Shown piece by piece: positions 34,006 to 47,137 of a stretch of DNA of 64,000 nucleotides (positions are counted from its first letter, which is position 1; each line of letters opens with the position of its first letter). The translations under genes were made by a program, and so were the position numbers. The notes under the pieces are model-generated. The model saw only the letters and a list, made by a program, of their open reading frames with translations. It did not search any database and had not been told where the DNA came from. Source of the DNA: Noviherbaspirillum pedocola (GTDB lineage Bacteria > Pseudomonadota > Gammaproteobacteria > Burkholderiales > Burkholderiaceae_D); contig NZ_JAEPBG010000014.1 of assembly GCF_016632335.1 (NCBI RefSeq), positions 88,412-152,411 of the forward strand, given 5' to 3'.

Positions 34006-35373
34006 TCACGGCGCAGTCACCGCGTTGGCCATTGCGATGGCAGACAGCACCTCAGCGCTGGCCTTGCGCGTGCGTACGAAGGTCTGTCGATCCACCGAGA
34101 ACAGGCCATAGCGATAGGCATAGCCCAGCGACCATTCATAGTTGTCCAGCAGCGACCAGTGCAGGTAGCCGAGCACCGGGACCCCATCGGCAATGGCGCC
34201 GTGCAGGCCCGCAAGCGCAGCCGGGATATAGGCGGCACGCAAGGCATCGTCCTCGGTATCCAGGCCGTTTTCGGTCACAAGCACCGGCTTGCCGGTCGCC
34301 ATATGGGCATAGTGCACTGCATTGCCGAGCGAGCGCGGATAAATCTCAACGCCGTGATGATTGCGCTGCGCATGCGCCGGAGCGCCGAGCAGGCCATGAT
34401 GGCCATAGCGGCTGCGGTCGTAGTTCTGCACGCCGATGAAGTCCGCAGTCGCACGCAAGGCCCGCAGCCAGCCTCCATACGCGTCGCGCCGCTTTGCTTC
34501 GACGTGTCGACGCGCTGCCGCGCTGCCATCCGCGGCCTGGTCGTCCGACAGGCTGATGCTGGCACCCACCGCAATCTCGGGACGCACGGACTTGATCGCA
34601 ACATAGGCGCGCCGGTGCGCATCGATCATGTTTGCGCCGATGCGGTCCACGTCCTCATCATTGGCCACCAGGCCGGTAGTGAAGTGCGTGCCACCGGTGG
34701 CGCGCGCCGCTGCCTTCAGCATCGCGCGCCGCACTGCGATGAATTCCGGCGACGGCGCCAGGAGACGCAGCACTCGCATGATGTTGGGTTCGTTGAACGT
34801 GAGCGCATAGCCTATGCGATCGCCGAGATGCCGTGCCGCGCGCTCGCAATAGCGTGCATACCGGGCGCAGGCATCGCTGGCAAGCCAGCCGCCGCGCGCG
34901 GCAAACCAGCGCGGTAGCGCAAAGTGGCTGAAGCTCACCACCGGACTCAGACCGCGCGTAAGGCAGCCGTCGACGATGCGCCTGTAATGTTCGAGCATGG
35001 CTAGCGAAAAGCAGTCCGGCTCGGGCTCGATGCGTGACCACTCCAGCGAAAAGCGGAAGGCATTCAATCCGAGGCCGGAAACGAGATCGAGATCTTCACG
35101 CCAGCGGGTGTAGCTGTCACAGGCATCGCCCGAGGCTTCGCTGAAGATGGTCGGCTTCACATGCTCAAGCAGCCAGATGTCGGCATTGACGCTGTTGCCT
35201 TCCACCTGATAGCCCGAGGTTGCGACGCCCCACAGAAAACCATCCGGAAAGCGGCGGGCTGCAGCAATGTCGTGCGTAGCCGCAACCCGGTGCGACGCCA
35301 GCAGCGCAGCCGGAACACATCTCAGCAGGTCGCGACGATGCATGACTTGCCCGCATTTGAAATCGGAAAGCAT
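34006..35373 (-). CDS. Glycoside hydrolase family 1 beta-glycosidase, probably exported
   Basis: A GH1 enzyme of about 455 aa. The catalytic acid/base Glu is in LTFNEPN and the nucleophile Glu in VLVTENGLD. The N-terminal signature FLWGVATSGYQVEG and the C-terminal HWSLLDNYEWSLGY are also present. A segment MHRRDLLRCVPAALLASHRVA before the domain looks like a twin-arginine signal, though the hydrophobic part is short. The start is ATG 35373 (GGAAG upstream) or ATG 35343. The substrate is unresolved. It is 71 bp downstream of the exported protein gene and may share its operon. Confidence 0.87.
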   Translation of the reverse strand: MLSDFKCGQVMHRRDLLRCVPAALLASHRVAATHDIAAARRFPDGFLWGVATSGYQVEGNSVNADIWLLEHVKPTIFSEASGDACDSYTRWREDLDLVSGLGLNAFRFSLEWSRIEPEPDCFSLAMLEHYRRIVDGCLTRGLSPVVSFSHFALPRWFAARGGWLASDACARYARYCERAARHLGDRIGYALTFNEPNIMRVLRLLAPSPEFIAVRRAMLKAAARATGGTHFTTGLVANDEDVDRIGANMIDAHRRAYVAIKSVRPEIAVGASISLSDDQAADGSAAARRHVEAKRRDAYGGWLRALRATADFIGVQNYDRSRYGHHGLLGAPAHAQRNHHGVEIYPRSLGNAVHYAHMATGKPVLVTENGLDTEDDALRAAYIPAALAGLHGAIADGVPVLGYLHWSLLDNYEWSLGYAYRYGLFSVDRQTFVRTRKASAEVLSAIAMANAVTAP

Positions 35374-35444
35374 GGCGCTTCCACGCCATGCGCATGGGAG
35401 CGCGGCCGCGCGCGGTGGTTCCCGCGCGAGCACGCCCCAAGCCC

Positions 35445-35960
35445 TCATTCATCGATGCCGATGAATTCCTGATAGGCATGCAGCAGCGTCGGGTCCTTCA
35501 GCACCTCGAGCGAACCGAAGCGTTCTATCGTCGTGCCATGGCGCCCACTCTTCAACGCGGCGAAGACCGCGCCGTTCTTGCCGAAGATGAAGAAGCTGCC
35601 GCGATAGCCCAGCGAGTCCGGCACCACGCCCTCGCCAATCAGCCCGCTGCCTTCCACGCGCAGCGGCTTGTCTTCAGACATCGAGGCCGTGAACGCCTTG
35701 TAGCGGCCGTCGAGCGCGCGCGACAGCGGCGGCCCGAGCACGCGCGCGGCCGCCGGATCCGAAACACGCTTGCCGGCGAGCGCCTGCAATTGCGTCCATG
35801 ACGCGGCATGACGCACGCCCACGCTTTGCGCTGGCGGGCCGCTGATGCCGGGTGTGGACGGCGCATCGGTATAGGCATGCGCCGCCGTGCACAGCAGACC
35901 GCACAGCGCCAGCGCGAAAAGGAACCGCCGCGGCGCCGCTGTCTTCGCTTCAGAAGCCAT
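35445..35960 (-). CDS. Exported protein of unknown function
   Basis: A 171-aa protein with a signal peptide (RRFLFALALCGLLCTAAHAY). The mature part contains VGVRHAASWTQLQALAGKRV, SFFIFGKNGAVFAALKSGRHG and LLHAYQEFIGIDE. I recognise no catalytic motif. It overlaps the end of the upstream metallo-beta-lactamase-fold gene by 11 bp, so the two are probably co-translated and act in the same compartment. Confidence 0.7.
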   Translation of the reverse strand: MASEAKTAAPRRFLFALALCGLLCTAAHAYTDAPSTPGISGPPAQSVGVRHAASWTQLQALAGKRVSDPAAARVLGPPLSRALDGRYKAFTASMSEDKPLRVEGSGLIGEGVVPDSLGYRGSFFIFGKNGAVFAALKSGRHGTTIERFGSLEVLKDPTLLHAYQEFIGIDE

Positions 35961-37122
35961 AGGCCTGCTTCATCGCCGCATTATCGACCTGCCGGAAACC
36001 GTTGGCATCCAGCACCCAGGCATCGAAATACTGTTTGGGCGTAGCCAGCGTGACATTGTTGGATGCCAGATAGCTCGTCAGCGTCGCATCGTTGAACGGC
36101 GCGGTATTGCCCTGCGCGAATGGCGTGTAGAAACTGCTCAGGTGGTTCGGCACGAAGGTTTTCGCCTTGACGATAGGCAGCGTCAGCGAGGCGACCGGCT
36201 GCCCGCCCGCGCCGATCCACACATCCACGGCGCCGAGGCCGGCATTGGCCATGGCTGTCTTCAGGCTATCGACCGGCTTGCCGTAGTTGATGCCGTCGGT
36301 GATGTTGTCGGTCACCAGGTCCTGCGGCGCGCCGGAGTTGGTCACGAAAAAGCTCAGCTGGCCATTGGTCGCGGTCTTCACCGTGAACAGGTAACCGCGG
36401 TTGCCGCCGCCATTCGGAAAGTCCTCGGCCACGCCGCCGCGCAGATTGCCATTGGCGTCGGGCGTAGGCACCCGCTGCAGCTCCACCGGATCGTGCTGCT
36501 CCGGGTTCAGTTCATGGGTACCGCTGTGATTCCAGCGCACCACGCGCATGGTCACATACTGGTTGAGTACGATGGTTTCGCCGCCATACACCGTGGTGCA
36601 TTGCGCGGCTGGAACACCGAGCGCCTGCGCCTGAAAGCAGGTGGTGCGCGAGCCGACGATGGGCGCCTTGGTGAGCTGCGCCCAATAGGGCGTGTCGAAG
36701 CTGTGATCGAAATGGCTGTGGCCGGTGAGGATGAGATTGATCGGCCCGCCCGCGCCGCTCCCAAGCACGCTGTTGACCTTGGCGACGCTGGCCCGGTCGA
36801 TTGGCCATGGCGCCTTGGTCACCGCCAGCCCGCCGCCGCCGCCCGAGAAGTAATCCTGCGGAATGCGCGACATGTAGCCATCCATCATGATGTTCAGGTC
36901 GCCGATCTTGAAGGTCCAGTTAGCGACGCCGAACCAGGTCATGCGCACTTCGGTTGGCGCCACCGCGCCGGTATTGGCTAGCAGGCCGGCACTGGATGCA
37001 GAGGCGTTGCTGTTATTGTCATCGCCGCCGCAGCCGGATAGCGCGAGCAGCGATGCCGCGAATAGCAGGGGCAGAGTGCTTTTTTTCAGAAGCGGAACGA
37101 CAGCGGTTGATGTCATGGTCAA
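35950..37122 (-). CDS. Exported metallo-beta-lactamase-fold lipoprotein
   Basis: A 390-aa protein whose lipobox ALSGCGGDD marks it as a lipoprotein. The metal-binding motif is LTGHSHFDHSFDTP (HxHxDH), with later His residues in RVVRWNHSGTHELNPEQHD and FVPNHLSSFY. Low-complexity Gly stretches (FSGGGGGLAVT) interrupt the fold. The family hydrolyses esters, lactones, phosphodiesters or thioesters using one or two zinc ions; the substrate is unknown. Forms a probable unit with the exported protein and GH1 genes downstream. A distant paralogue lies immediately upstream. Confidence 0.82.
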   Translation of the reverse strand: MTMTSTAVVPLLKKSTLPLLFAASLLALSGCGGDDNNSNASASSAGLLANTGAVAPTEVRMTWFGVANWTFKIGDLNIMMDGYMSRIPQDYFSGGGGGLAVTKAPWPIDRASVAKVNSVLGSGAGGPINLILTGHSHFDHSFDTPYWAQLTKAPIVGSRTTCFQAQALGVPAAQCTTVYGGETIVLNQYVTMRVVRWNHSGTHELNPEQHDPVELQRVPTPDANGNLRGGVAEDFPNGGGNRGYLFTVKTATNGQLSFFVTNSGAPQDLVTDNITDGINYGKPVDSLKTAMANAGLGAVDVWIGAGGQPVASLTLPIVKAKTFVPNHLSSFYTPFAQGNTAPFNDATLTSYLASNNVTLATPKQYFDAWVLDANGFRQVDNAAMKQAYGF

Positions 37123-37255
37123 TCTCCTTGTTTGCGCCGGTCAGCTCGCGCCCGGCTGAGGCGTTTTGGTTGTTGGGGTGAAGCCGTTTCGGGGCGCGTG
37201 TATCAGGGCCGCAAACCGCGGGGCGCGGCTTGCGGGTTATAGCGCTCGTCGTTGC

Positions 37256-38341
37256 TTAGTGGACCAGATTCCTCAGGTTGCGCAAGTCCAGGTTGCGCAG
37301 GTCATCGCGCAGGTTCTGCACATCGTTGCGGATCTCGGTGCGGAAATCGTTATCGACATTGATGCACACCGGCTCGCGGTACAGCGGCGACAGCGACTTC
37401 GTGCCCGGCATCTGGTCGCGGATCGCCATGAACATCGGCTCGGTGCCGATATCGAGGAAGGTGCCGGCGATTTCATCGTGATGCGCGGGCAAATACAGCC
37501 GCGGGTTGTACAGCTTGACGATGGGCAGCGTGGCAGCAATCTGCCGTTCGGCCGCGTATTGGCCGATATAGGCGACGATGGCAACGTCGGTGCCGCCGAT
37601 GCGGGCCATGGCGGCGCGCTCGGTGTCGGTGATCGGGCCGGCGCTGTTGCGGTAGATCAGCTTGAAGCCATTGTCGAAGGTGAACAGATAGGCGATGGTG
37701 CCCTCGGTGAAGACGCGCGGATCAAAGGTGCCGCGCGCCAGGATGGCGGCCTCGGCTGCGCTTTGGTCCGGCGTCGGCGCGCCGATCGCGGCAGTGATCG
37801 CGGTCTGGAAAGCGCTGAGCACGTTGGGCGCCAGCGTGCTGTGCTGCGCGAGTATGGCCTGCACCGTGAAGCCGTTGTAGCGTTGCGTCTCGCCCGCGCC
37901 GCGCACCGTCACCGCCTGACCTTGAGGCAAGCCCATCGACAGTGCCTTGTCGATCGCGGTGGGCGCGCCGATCACCGGGGCGCGCGTCTGCGCCGCCACG
38001 GAAACGGCGTCGGACATGTGATCGAAGTGACCGTGGCCGATATAGATCGCATTGGCCCGCGTGACCTGTGACGGCGTGAAGCCGATCGGCCGGTTGCGCG
38101 GCCCGCGGTCGTAATAGGTGTCGAGCAGGATCACCTGGTTGCGGTAGACCAGCTCGAAATTCGTGGTGCCCAGCCAGCGCAGCGACAGCACCGAAGGCGG
38201 CGGCGCGGCGCCGCCGATCGCCGTGGGCGTGAGCGAGGTGCAGGCGGGGGAACTGGTATCAAAGCTCAGCGGAGCGGCGGCGATGGCGGAGGAAGCCGCC
38301 AGCGCGGCGAGCGCGCCCGTGAAGAAGGATGCTGCATGCAT
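37256..38341 (-). CDS. Exported metallo-beta-lactamase-fold protein with repetitive C-terminus
   Basis: A 361-aa protein with a signal peptide (MHAASFFTGALAALAASSAI...AAAPL). The metal motif is YIGHGHFDHMSDAVS, with later His residues in ILAQHSTL and LPAHHDEIAG. The last 30 residues are a repeat of Asn/Asp-Leu-Arg units (DVQNLRDDLRNLDLRNLRNL), likely helical. It is distantly related to the neighbouring lipoprotein gene at 35950-37122; an older tandem duplication is likely. The substrate is unknown. Confidence 0.82.
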   Translation of the reverse strand: MHAASFFTGALAALAASSAIAAAPLSFDTSSPACTSLTPTAIGGAAPPPSVLSLRWLGTTNFELVYRNQVILLDTYYDRGPRNRPIGFTPSQVTRANAIYIGHGHFDHMSDAVSVAAQTRAPVIGAPTAIDKALSMGLPQGQAVTVRGAGETQRYNGFTVQAILAQHSTLAPNVLSAFQTAITAAIGAPTPDQSAAEAAILARGTFDPRVFTEGTIAYLFTFDNGFKLIYRNSAGPITDTERAAMARIGGTDVAIVAYIGQYAAERQIAATLPIVKLYNPRLYLPAHHDEIAGTFLDIGTEPMFMAIRDQMPGTKSLSPLYREPVCINVDNDFRTEIRNDVQNLRDDLRNLDLRNLRNLVH

Positions 38342-38432
38342 TGCGTGTCTCCTTGTCGGTATGGCCGCATGGTCCTGCCGCCTGTGCGGCGTGGCGCGGC
38401 CTCTTTATCTGCTTCTGCTGCGATGCGTGTCT

Positions 38433-38903
38433 CTAATGGCTGGCCTCCTTTCCGGGTGGGTGCGGGGCACGGTCGCAGACCGCAGCGATGACAGCGCGGT
38501 TCATCGGGCCGGATGCAGCCGGCGCCCATTGCAATGTCTTTTCAGGTGAAGTGCGCATCAATGCCTTGCCATGGCCGAGATTGTCGGCATACATGCGCAT
38601 GCGCGTGGCGGCCAGCCGCTGGCCGTGGCAATCGATGCGACTGTCGACCACATAGGATTTCGAATAGGTGCCGAATTCTTCGTTGTATTGCGGCTCGGCG
38701 AAGTCGTAGAGCACATTCGCTGCCTGCCATTGCCCTTCGCGCCGGATGCTGGTCCGGTCGAGGTAGAAGCGCACATGGCTGGATGAGGCGCCGGCAATGG
38801 CTTGCCAGTTCGCGCTCCAGGCTGCGCCCGGCGCGAGCAGCACGAAGACCAACGTGCATGCCAAACCGCCGATTGCCCTGCTGATTCTTGCTACCGATGT
38901 CAT
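38433..38903 (-). CDS. Exported protein, surface-adhesin E-like
   Basis: A 156-aa protein; ATG at 38903 has GGGAGCAAGG upstream. A signal peptide is visible (AIGGLACTLVFVLLAPGAAWS). The mature part (WQAIAGASSSHVRFYLDRTS, VLYDFAEPQYN, SRIDCHGQRLAATRMRMYAD, and a final Cys) resembles the short exported domain of surface-adhesin protein E. Two Cys could form a disulfide. The role is unknown. Confidence 0.65.
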   Translation of the reverse strand: MTSVARISRAIGGLACTLVFVLLAPGAAWSANWQAIAGASSSHVRFYLDRTSIRREGQWQAANVLYDFAEPQYNEEFGTYSKSYVVDSRIDCHGQRLAATRMRMYADNLGHGKALMRTSPEKTLQWAPAASGPMNRAVIAAVCDRAPHPPGKEASH

Positions 38904-39217
38904 GCCTTGCTCCCGCAGTTGACACAGGGCGGCGATAGCGCATCCCTTGTCCAAGCAGAAATTAAATAAGACATCAATTTGTGCTGGAGCACACGCGCAA
39001 TCTGCGCTCGATTTACGCAGGATCAGCAAGGCACGGCCAACTGTTGCCTGTTCGCGTCGTGATATGCGGACAGCAGCGCCGCTAGGCCCGCATGCGAAAT
39101 GGATGGCTGCTTATGGTTGCAGGTCGCAGGCAACCTGCGGTCGATGCGCACGCAAGGCGGGGTTTATCCTTGGCGCGGCGAAGGCAATCTCGGTCGTTCC
39201 GTGGTGATGCCGCCCAT
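38904..39217. other. Intergenic region, no gene seen
   Basis: About 310 bp between the exported-protein gene and the LysR gene. No coding frame, repeat or clear promoter stood out. Confidence 0.4.
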
Positions 39218-40162
39218 TCAGCACAGCACCCCGATCAGGCTTTCCCCAAGCTGCGCGCCGTAATCCGCGCACGCCTGCCTGGCCACGGTGGCGGCCGCAT
39301 GCACCTTCATTTCGGTCTCGGCAGGGTGGCACAGGGTGACGATGATCACTGGCAGCGAAGGCAAGGCCGGCAGGTTGACGATGTCGCCGGTCTTCAGATG
39401 ATCGTTGACGAAGAGCGAAGGGATGGCGGCGATGCCATAGCCATCGAGCAGCAGGCGCACGATCGCCGCCACCGACGGCGAACAGGTGATCCGCGTCTGA
39501 GACAGCGGCACATCCTGCTGGCTGGCAAGATGCGCAACCGCCTTTTCCATCGCCCGTTGCGGCGCGGTGCCACGCGAAAAGGTCAGCAGCGGCTGTTGCA
39601 ACGCCCATTTCACCAGCGCTTTCTGTCCCTTCGCATTGCCGCGCACGACGCTGCGGTGCGCGAACCATTGCACCGGATACACCGCCAGCGCGGTGGAAAC
39701 GATGTCCGGATTGTCGCTGCCTTCCACGCGCACGATCAGGTCGAGCTCATTGGCCTGCAGCCGCTTCTGCAGCACCGTGCTGCGATCCACCGTCAGATCG
39801 ATTTCCAGCTCCGGATATTCCTTGCTCATGCGCTTGATGTAGGGCGACAGCCAGCTGTGCACCACGGTCTCGATCACGCCGAGGCGCAGCCGGCCGCGGA
39901 TCGTGTTGTCCTGGCGCGCCGCCGCCTGCAGCCGCTTCGCCGCCGCGACCACGGTGCGCGCATGGGCGAGCAGGCTTTCACCTTGCGGCGTCAGGCGGAA
40001 TTCCTTCGACTCGCGGTCAACGAGTTCGGCGCCGAGCTCGTCTTCCAGGCTCTTCACGCGCAGCGAAATCGCCGCCGGCGTCGCATGCAGCGCGCGGGCC
40101 GTGGCACGGTAGTTGCGTAATTCGGAAAGGGTGACGAAGGTTTCGAGGAAGCGGGTATTCAT
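39218..40162 (-). CDS. LysR-type transcriptional regulator
   Basis: A 314-aa regulator with an N-terminal winged helix-turn-helix, MNTRFLETFVTLSELRNYRA, TARALHATPAAISLRVKSLE. The effector domain at about residues 90-300 begins RGRLRLGVIETVVHSW. It is divergent from the ycsI-like gene with a 171-bp gap, the usual layout for a LysR regulator and its target, so it probably controls the 5-oxoproline-related operon to its right. The inducer is unknown. Confidence 0.9.
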   Translation of the reverse strand: MNTRFLETFVTLSELRNYRATARALHATPAAISLRVKSLEDELGAELVDRESKEFRLTPQGESLLAHARTVVAAAKRLQAAARQDNTIRGRLRLGVIETVVHSWLSPYIKRMSKEYPELEIDLTVDRSTVLQKRLQANELDLIVRVEGSDNPDIVSTALAVYPVQWFAHRSVVRGNAKGQKALVKWALQQPLLTFSRGTAPQRAMEKAVAHLASQQDVPLSQTRITCSPSVAAIVRLLLDGYGIAAIPSLFVNDHLKTGDIVNLPALPSLPVIIVTLCHPAETEMKVHAAATVARQACADYGAQLGESLIGVLC

Positions 40163-40333
40163 GGCGTGAAGGCATTCCTGGAGAGGGTCGCGGCAGCAAA
40201 AATCAGCTCATTCGAGATGTTAAGTAAAACTATACGAGGGTGCGTGAAAAAACTAGGTAGCGTTAAATTTTTCTTGCGCCTATCTTATTTCACACTGTTC
40301 ACAAGAACGGTTACCGATTAATGGAGACGATTA

Positions 40334-41119
40334 ATGGACTTGAATAGGCATCCCGCCGAATTCCGCCGACTCGTGCGGCGCGGCGACTTCCGCAAACCCA
40401 CCGCCGGCCATGGCGGTAACCACGCGCAGGCCAACCTGGCGATTTTGCCGCAGCAATATGCCGCCGACTTCCTGCGCTTCTGCCAATTGAATCCGAAAGC
40501 ATGTCCGTTGCTCGGCGTCTCCGAGCCTGGCGATTGGCGCCTGCCGCAGCTTGGCGCCGATCTCGACATCCGCAACGACGTGCCGGCTTATTACCTGTAC
40601 CGCGAAGGCCGCCTGGCCGAAGAGCTGGAGTCGTTGGAAGCGGTCTGGCGCGACGACCTCGTCACCTTCGCCATTGGCTGCTCGTTTTCCTTCGAGCATG
40701 TGCTGCTCGAGTACGACATCCCGGTGCGCCACATCGAGCAGGGCCGCAATGTGCCGATGTTCCGCACCAATATCGCCAACGGCGTCGCCGGTCCCTTCGG
40801 CGGCAACATGGTGGTCTCGATGCGTCCGCTGCGCGCGGCGGACGCGATCCGCGCGATTCAGATCACCAGCCGCTTCCCCGGTGTACATGGGGCGCCGGTG
40901 CATCTGGGCGATCCGCGACTGATTGGCATCGAGGATCTGCAACGGCCCGACTATGGCGACGCGGTCGATATCGCGCCCGATGAAATCCCGGTGTTCTGGG
41001 CCTGTGGCGTCACGCCGCAGCAGGCGATCCTGTCGGCCGAGCTGCCTTTCGCCATCGCGCACAAGCCCGGTTACATGCTGGTCACCGACGTACCGAACCA
41101 TCGCCTCGCGGTGCTCTGA
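40334..41119 (+). CDS. YcsI/DUF1445 family putative hydro-lyase
   Basis: A 261-aa protein of the YcsI (DUF1445) family: [78 protein letters not shown] and [13 protein letters not shown]. In Bacillus subtilis ycsI lies in the operon of the prokaryotic 5-oxoprolinase (ycsF-ycsG-ycsI-kipI-kipA), and the mammalian D-glutamate cyclase has a DUF1445-related region. Here it is followed by a carrier and an ATP-dependent 5-oxoprolinase, the same theme with a different enzyme. The activity is unproven. Confidence 0.85.
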   Translation: MDLNRHPAEFRRLVRRGDFRKPTAGHGGNHAQANLAILPQQYAADFLRFCQLNPKACPLLGVSEPGDWRLPQLGADLDIRNDVPAYYLYREGRLAEELESLEAVWRDDLVTFAIGCSFSFEHVLLEYDIPVRHIEQGRNVPMFRTNIANGVAGPFGGNMVVSMRPLRAADAIRAIQITSRFPGVHGAPVHLGDPRLIGIEDLQRPDYGDAVDIAPDEIPVFWACGVTPQQAILSAELPFAIAHKPGYMLVTDVPNHRLAVL

Positions 41120-41217
41120 AGCGCGGGGAGCAAGGCAGCACACCAGCAGCAAGGCTTATGCAGCGGCCGGCATGCCGGCAGCCCATCATCAAGATTCACC
41201 ACATGCAGGGGAACATC

Positions 41218-42504
41218 ATGAATGGCCACACCGAAGCAAGCGCCGCCGTTGCGGAGACCAACAGCGGCTTTCTATCCTGGTACGACCGGCTTACCAACCA
41301 GGAGCGCCGCACCTTCTGGAGCTGCAAGATCGGCTATGCGCTCGATGCGATGGATACGCAATTCCTGAGCTTCGTCATCCCGACGCTGATCGCAACCTGG
41401 GGCATCACCAAGGGCCAGGCCGGCCTGATCGGCACCGTCACGCTGCTGGCTTCGGCGGCCGGCGGCTGGGTCGCCGGCATCCTGTCCGACCGCATCGGCC
41501 GCGTGCGCACGCTGCAGCTCACCATCCTCTGGTTCGCCTTCTTCACGATGCTGTGCGGACTGGCGCAGAACTTCGAGCAGCTGCTGATTGCGCGCGGTCT
41601 GATGGGCTTTGGCTTCGGCGGGGAATGGACTGCCGGCGCCGTGCTGATGGGCGAGGTGATCCGCGCCAAGGACCGCGGCAAGGCGGTGGGCATGGTGCAG
41701 GCGGGCTGGGCGCTGGGCTGGGGCATGTCGGCGCTGCTGTTTACTGTGGTGTTCTCGCTGCTGCCTGCCGCGATGGCCTGGCGCGCGTTGTTCATCATCG
41801 GCGTGCTGCCCGCGATCTTCGTGATCTTCATCCGGCGCTTCGTGTCCGAGCCGGAAATCTATGAACGCCAGAAGGCGCAGAGCGCCGCCACCGGCAACGA
41901 AGCCCGCTTTACCGACATCTTTGCGCCGGCGCTGATCACCACCACGCTGCGCGCGGCGCTGTTGACCACCGGCGCGCAGGGCGGCTATTACGCCATCACC
42001 ACCTGGCTGCCGACCTTCCTTGCTACCGAGCGCCATCTGACGGTGATGGGCACCGGCGGCTATCTGGCCGTCGTCATCGCCGGCTCGTATGTCGGCTACC
42101 TGATCAGCGCGGTACTGACCGACCGCCTGGGCCGCAAGCTGAACTTCATCCTGTTTGCCTTGGGCGCCATGACGATCGCGCTGACTTATACCAACCTGCC
42201 GATGACGGACTCGGTCATGCTGGTGCTGGGCTTTCCGCTCGGCTTCTTCGCCTCGGGCGTGTTCAGCGGCATGGGCGCGTTCCTGACCGAGCTGTTTCCG
42301 ACGCGGGTGCGCGGCTCGGGCCAGGGCTTCTGCTACAACTTCGGCCGCGCGATCGGCGCGCTGTTCCCGTTCCTCATCGGCGCGGTCAGCCAGCACATGA
42401 GCCTGGGCCACGCGATCGGCGCCTTCGCCGCAGCCGCCTACGGCGTGCTGATCCTCGCGGCGCTGACGCTGCCGGAGACGCGCGGCAAGCAGCTGGAATC
42501 GTAG
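41218..42504 (+). CDS. MFS transporter, metabolite:proton symporter-like
   Basis: A transporter of about 428 aa with 12 membrane segments. Signatures are DRIGRVRTLQLTI (loop 2-3), GLMGFGFGGEWTAGAVLMGE and DRLGRKLNFI (loop 8-9), placing it among the sugar/aromatic-acid:H+ symporter-type MFS. AGGGGA lies before the ATG at 41218. By context it probably imports 5-oxoproline or a related N-acyl/cyclic amino acid for the enzyme encoded next. Confidence 0.85.
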   Translation: MNGHTEASAAVAETNSGFLSWYDRLTNQERRTFWSCKIGYALDAMDTQFLSFVIPTLIATWGITKGQAGLIGTVTLLASAAGGWVAGILSDRIGRVRTLQLTILWFAFFTMLCGLAQNFEQLLIARGLMGFGFGGEWTAGAVLMGEVIRAKDRGKAVGMVQAGWALGWGMSALLFTVVFSLLPAAMAWRALFIIGVLPAIFVIFIRRFVSEPEIYERQKAQSAATGNEARFTDIFAPALITTTLRAALLTTGAQGGYYAITTWLPTFLATERHLTVMGTGGYLAVVIAGSYVGYLISAVLTDRLGRKLNFILFALGAMTIALTYTNLPMTDSVMLVLGFPLGFFASGVFSGMGAFLTELFPTRVRGSGQGFCYNFGRAIGALFPFLIGAVSQHMSLGHAIGAFAAAAYGVLILAALTLPETRGKQLES

Positions 42505-42646
42505 GTTGGGCTGCCAAGCCCAACACGAAGGTCGATTGCCTGCGAACTTCCGTTGGGCTTCCTTCGGTAGGTTGGGCTGACAAGCCCAACATGGAGGTTG
42601 ATTCCGTGCGGACTCCCGTTGGGCTTCCTTCGTCAGCCCAACCTAC
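42501..42646. repeat. Dispersed palindromic repeat, copy 1
   Basis: GTAGGTTGGGCTGCCAAGCC and later AGCCCAACCTAC bound a 146-bp element containing two partial units with GTTGGGCTTCCTTCG. The element starts inside the last codons of the MFS gene. Nearly the same element occurs at 54334-54476. Such GC-rich intergenic repeats are common in betaproteobacterial genomes and may end transcription. Confidence 0.8.
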
Positions 42647-42762
42647 GCACTCTTCATGACGCAATAAGGTCAGCGCAAACTGCACCGTCACCGACAAGGC
42701 CGGACTTGCGTGCCACCTCCGTCCTTCACTTCACCATTTCGACGACTTCAAAGATTCCCACC

Positions 42763-46389
<3,627 letters not shown>

Positions 46390-46541
46390 GGCTGCCGCAT
46401 AAGCAGGCTGGCGCAGCCTGCATCAAGCGCATGCGTGCCGAGGGCTGCTTGCGTTTTCGGCAGCTTGGGCTGACAAGCCTGTCCTTCCGAGGTGCTTGCA
46501 GCGATCGCCCCCATTTCATACGCATGAAGGGTCGATACTCC

Positions 46542-46666
46542 GTAGGGTGGGCTGCGCCCACCCTACGGGTCTGTTCCACGAGCAGCAAGTGTAGGGTGGG
46601 CTGCAAAGCCCAACATGCGGCGTCCGCGGGCCGCGAACAGCTTGGACTTCCCACGTCAGCCCAACG
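46542..46666. repeat. Dispersed palindromic repeat, copies 2 and 3
   Basis: A short hairpin (GTAGGGTGGGCTGCGCCCAC then CCTAC, 46542-46566) and a longer divergent unit (46591-46666) fill the gap after the oxoprolinase gene. They are related to the elements at 42501, 48389 and 54334. Confidence 0.7.
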
Positions 46667-46699
46667 CCATCGCTTGATGGCGCACGCCGGCGTCTATCG

Positions 46700-46918
46700 T
46701 CACAACGCGTTATGCACCCGCTCGCTGTTGGTGCTGCTGCGGCTGCCTTTCAGATAGGCTTCGACATCGCCGGCAAGCTCGCCGACCGCGGCGACCGCGT
46801 CCTTCAGTTCCTGCGGCGTGGCATCAAGTTTCTTCGACCATTCGCGCAAGGCGGCTTCGTCCTGGATATTGATGCGCAGATCGTTCTGTTCGGTGCTGCC
46901 CGAAGTGTTGTCCGACAT
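46700..46918 (-). CDS. DUF3606 small protein
   Basis: A 72-aa protein, MSDNTSGSTEQNDLRINIQD, followed by EAALREWSKKLDATPQELKD AVAAVGELAGDVEAYL (positions about 20-56), which fits the DUF3606 pattern of a single helical hairpin with a conserved AVxxVG. AGGAGCAAC lies upstream of the ATG. These proteins occur near stress genes; two Hsp20 genes follow on the same strand upstream. The function is unknown. Confidence 0.7.
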   Translation of the reverse strand: MSDNTSGSTEQNDLRINIQDEAALREWSKKLDATPQELKDAVAAVGELAGDVEAYLKGSRSSTNSERVHNAL

Positions 46919-47137
46919 GAGTTGCTCCTGTTGTGGGGATTTGCCTTGAAGGAAGAGGAGTCCGTTGCCGCTGCCAGAGCGGACGGACGGCGGAGCACGA
47001 TGGTCACATGCTCCGCGCGCGAATGCCAACGCGGCCGGGCGTGGTCTTAAGTCCAATCAACATACATGCTGGCGACCCGAAGGCTGCTCGACAGCTGCTC
47101 GACAGCATGGTCGCGCTGTCGAGCAGCGCCATCGGAA

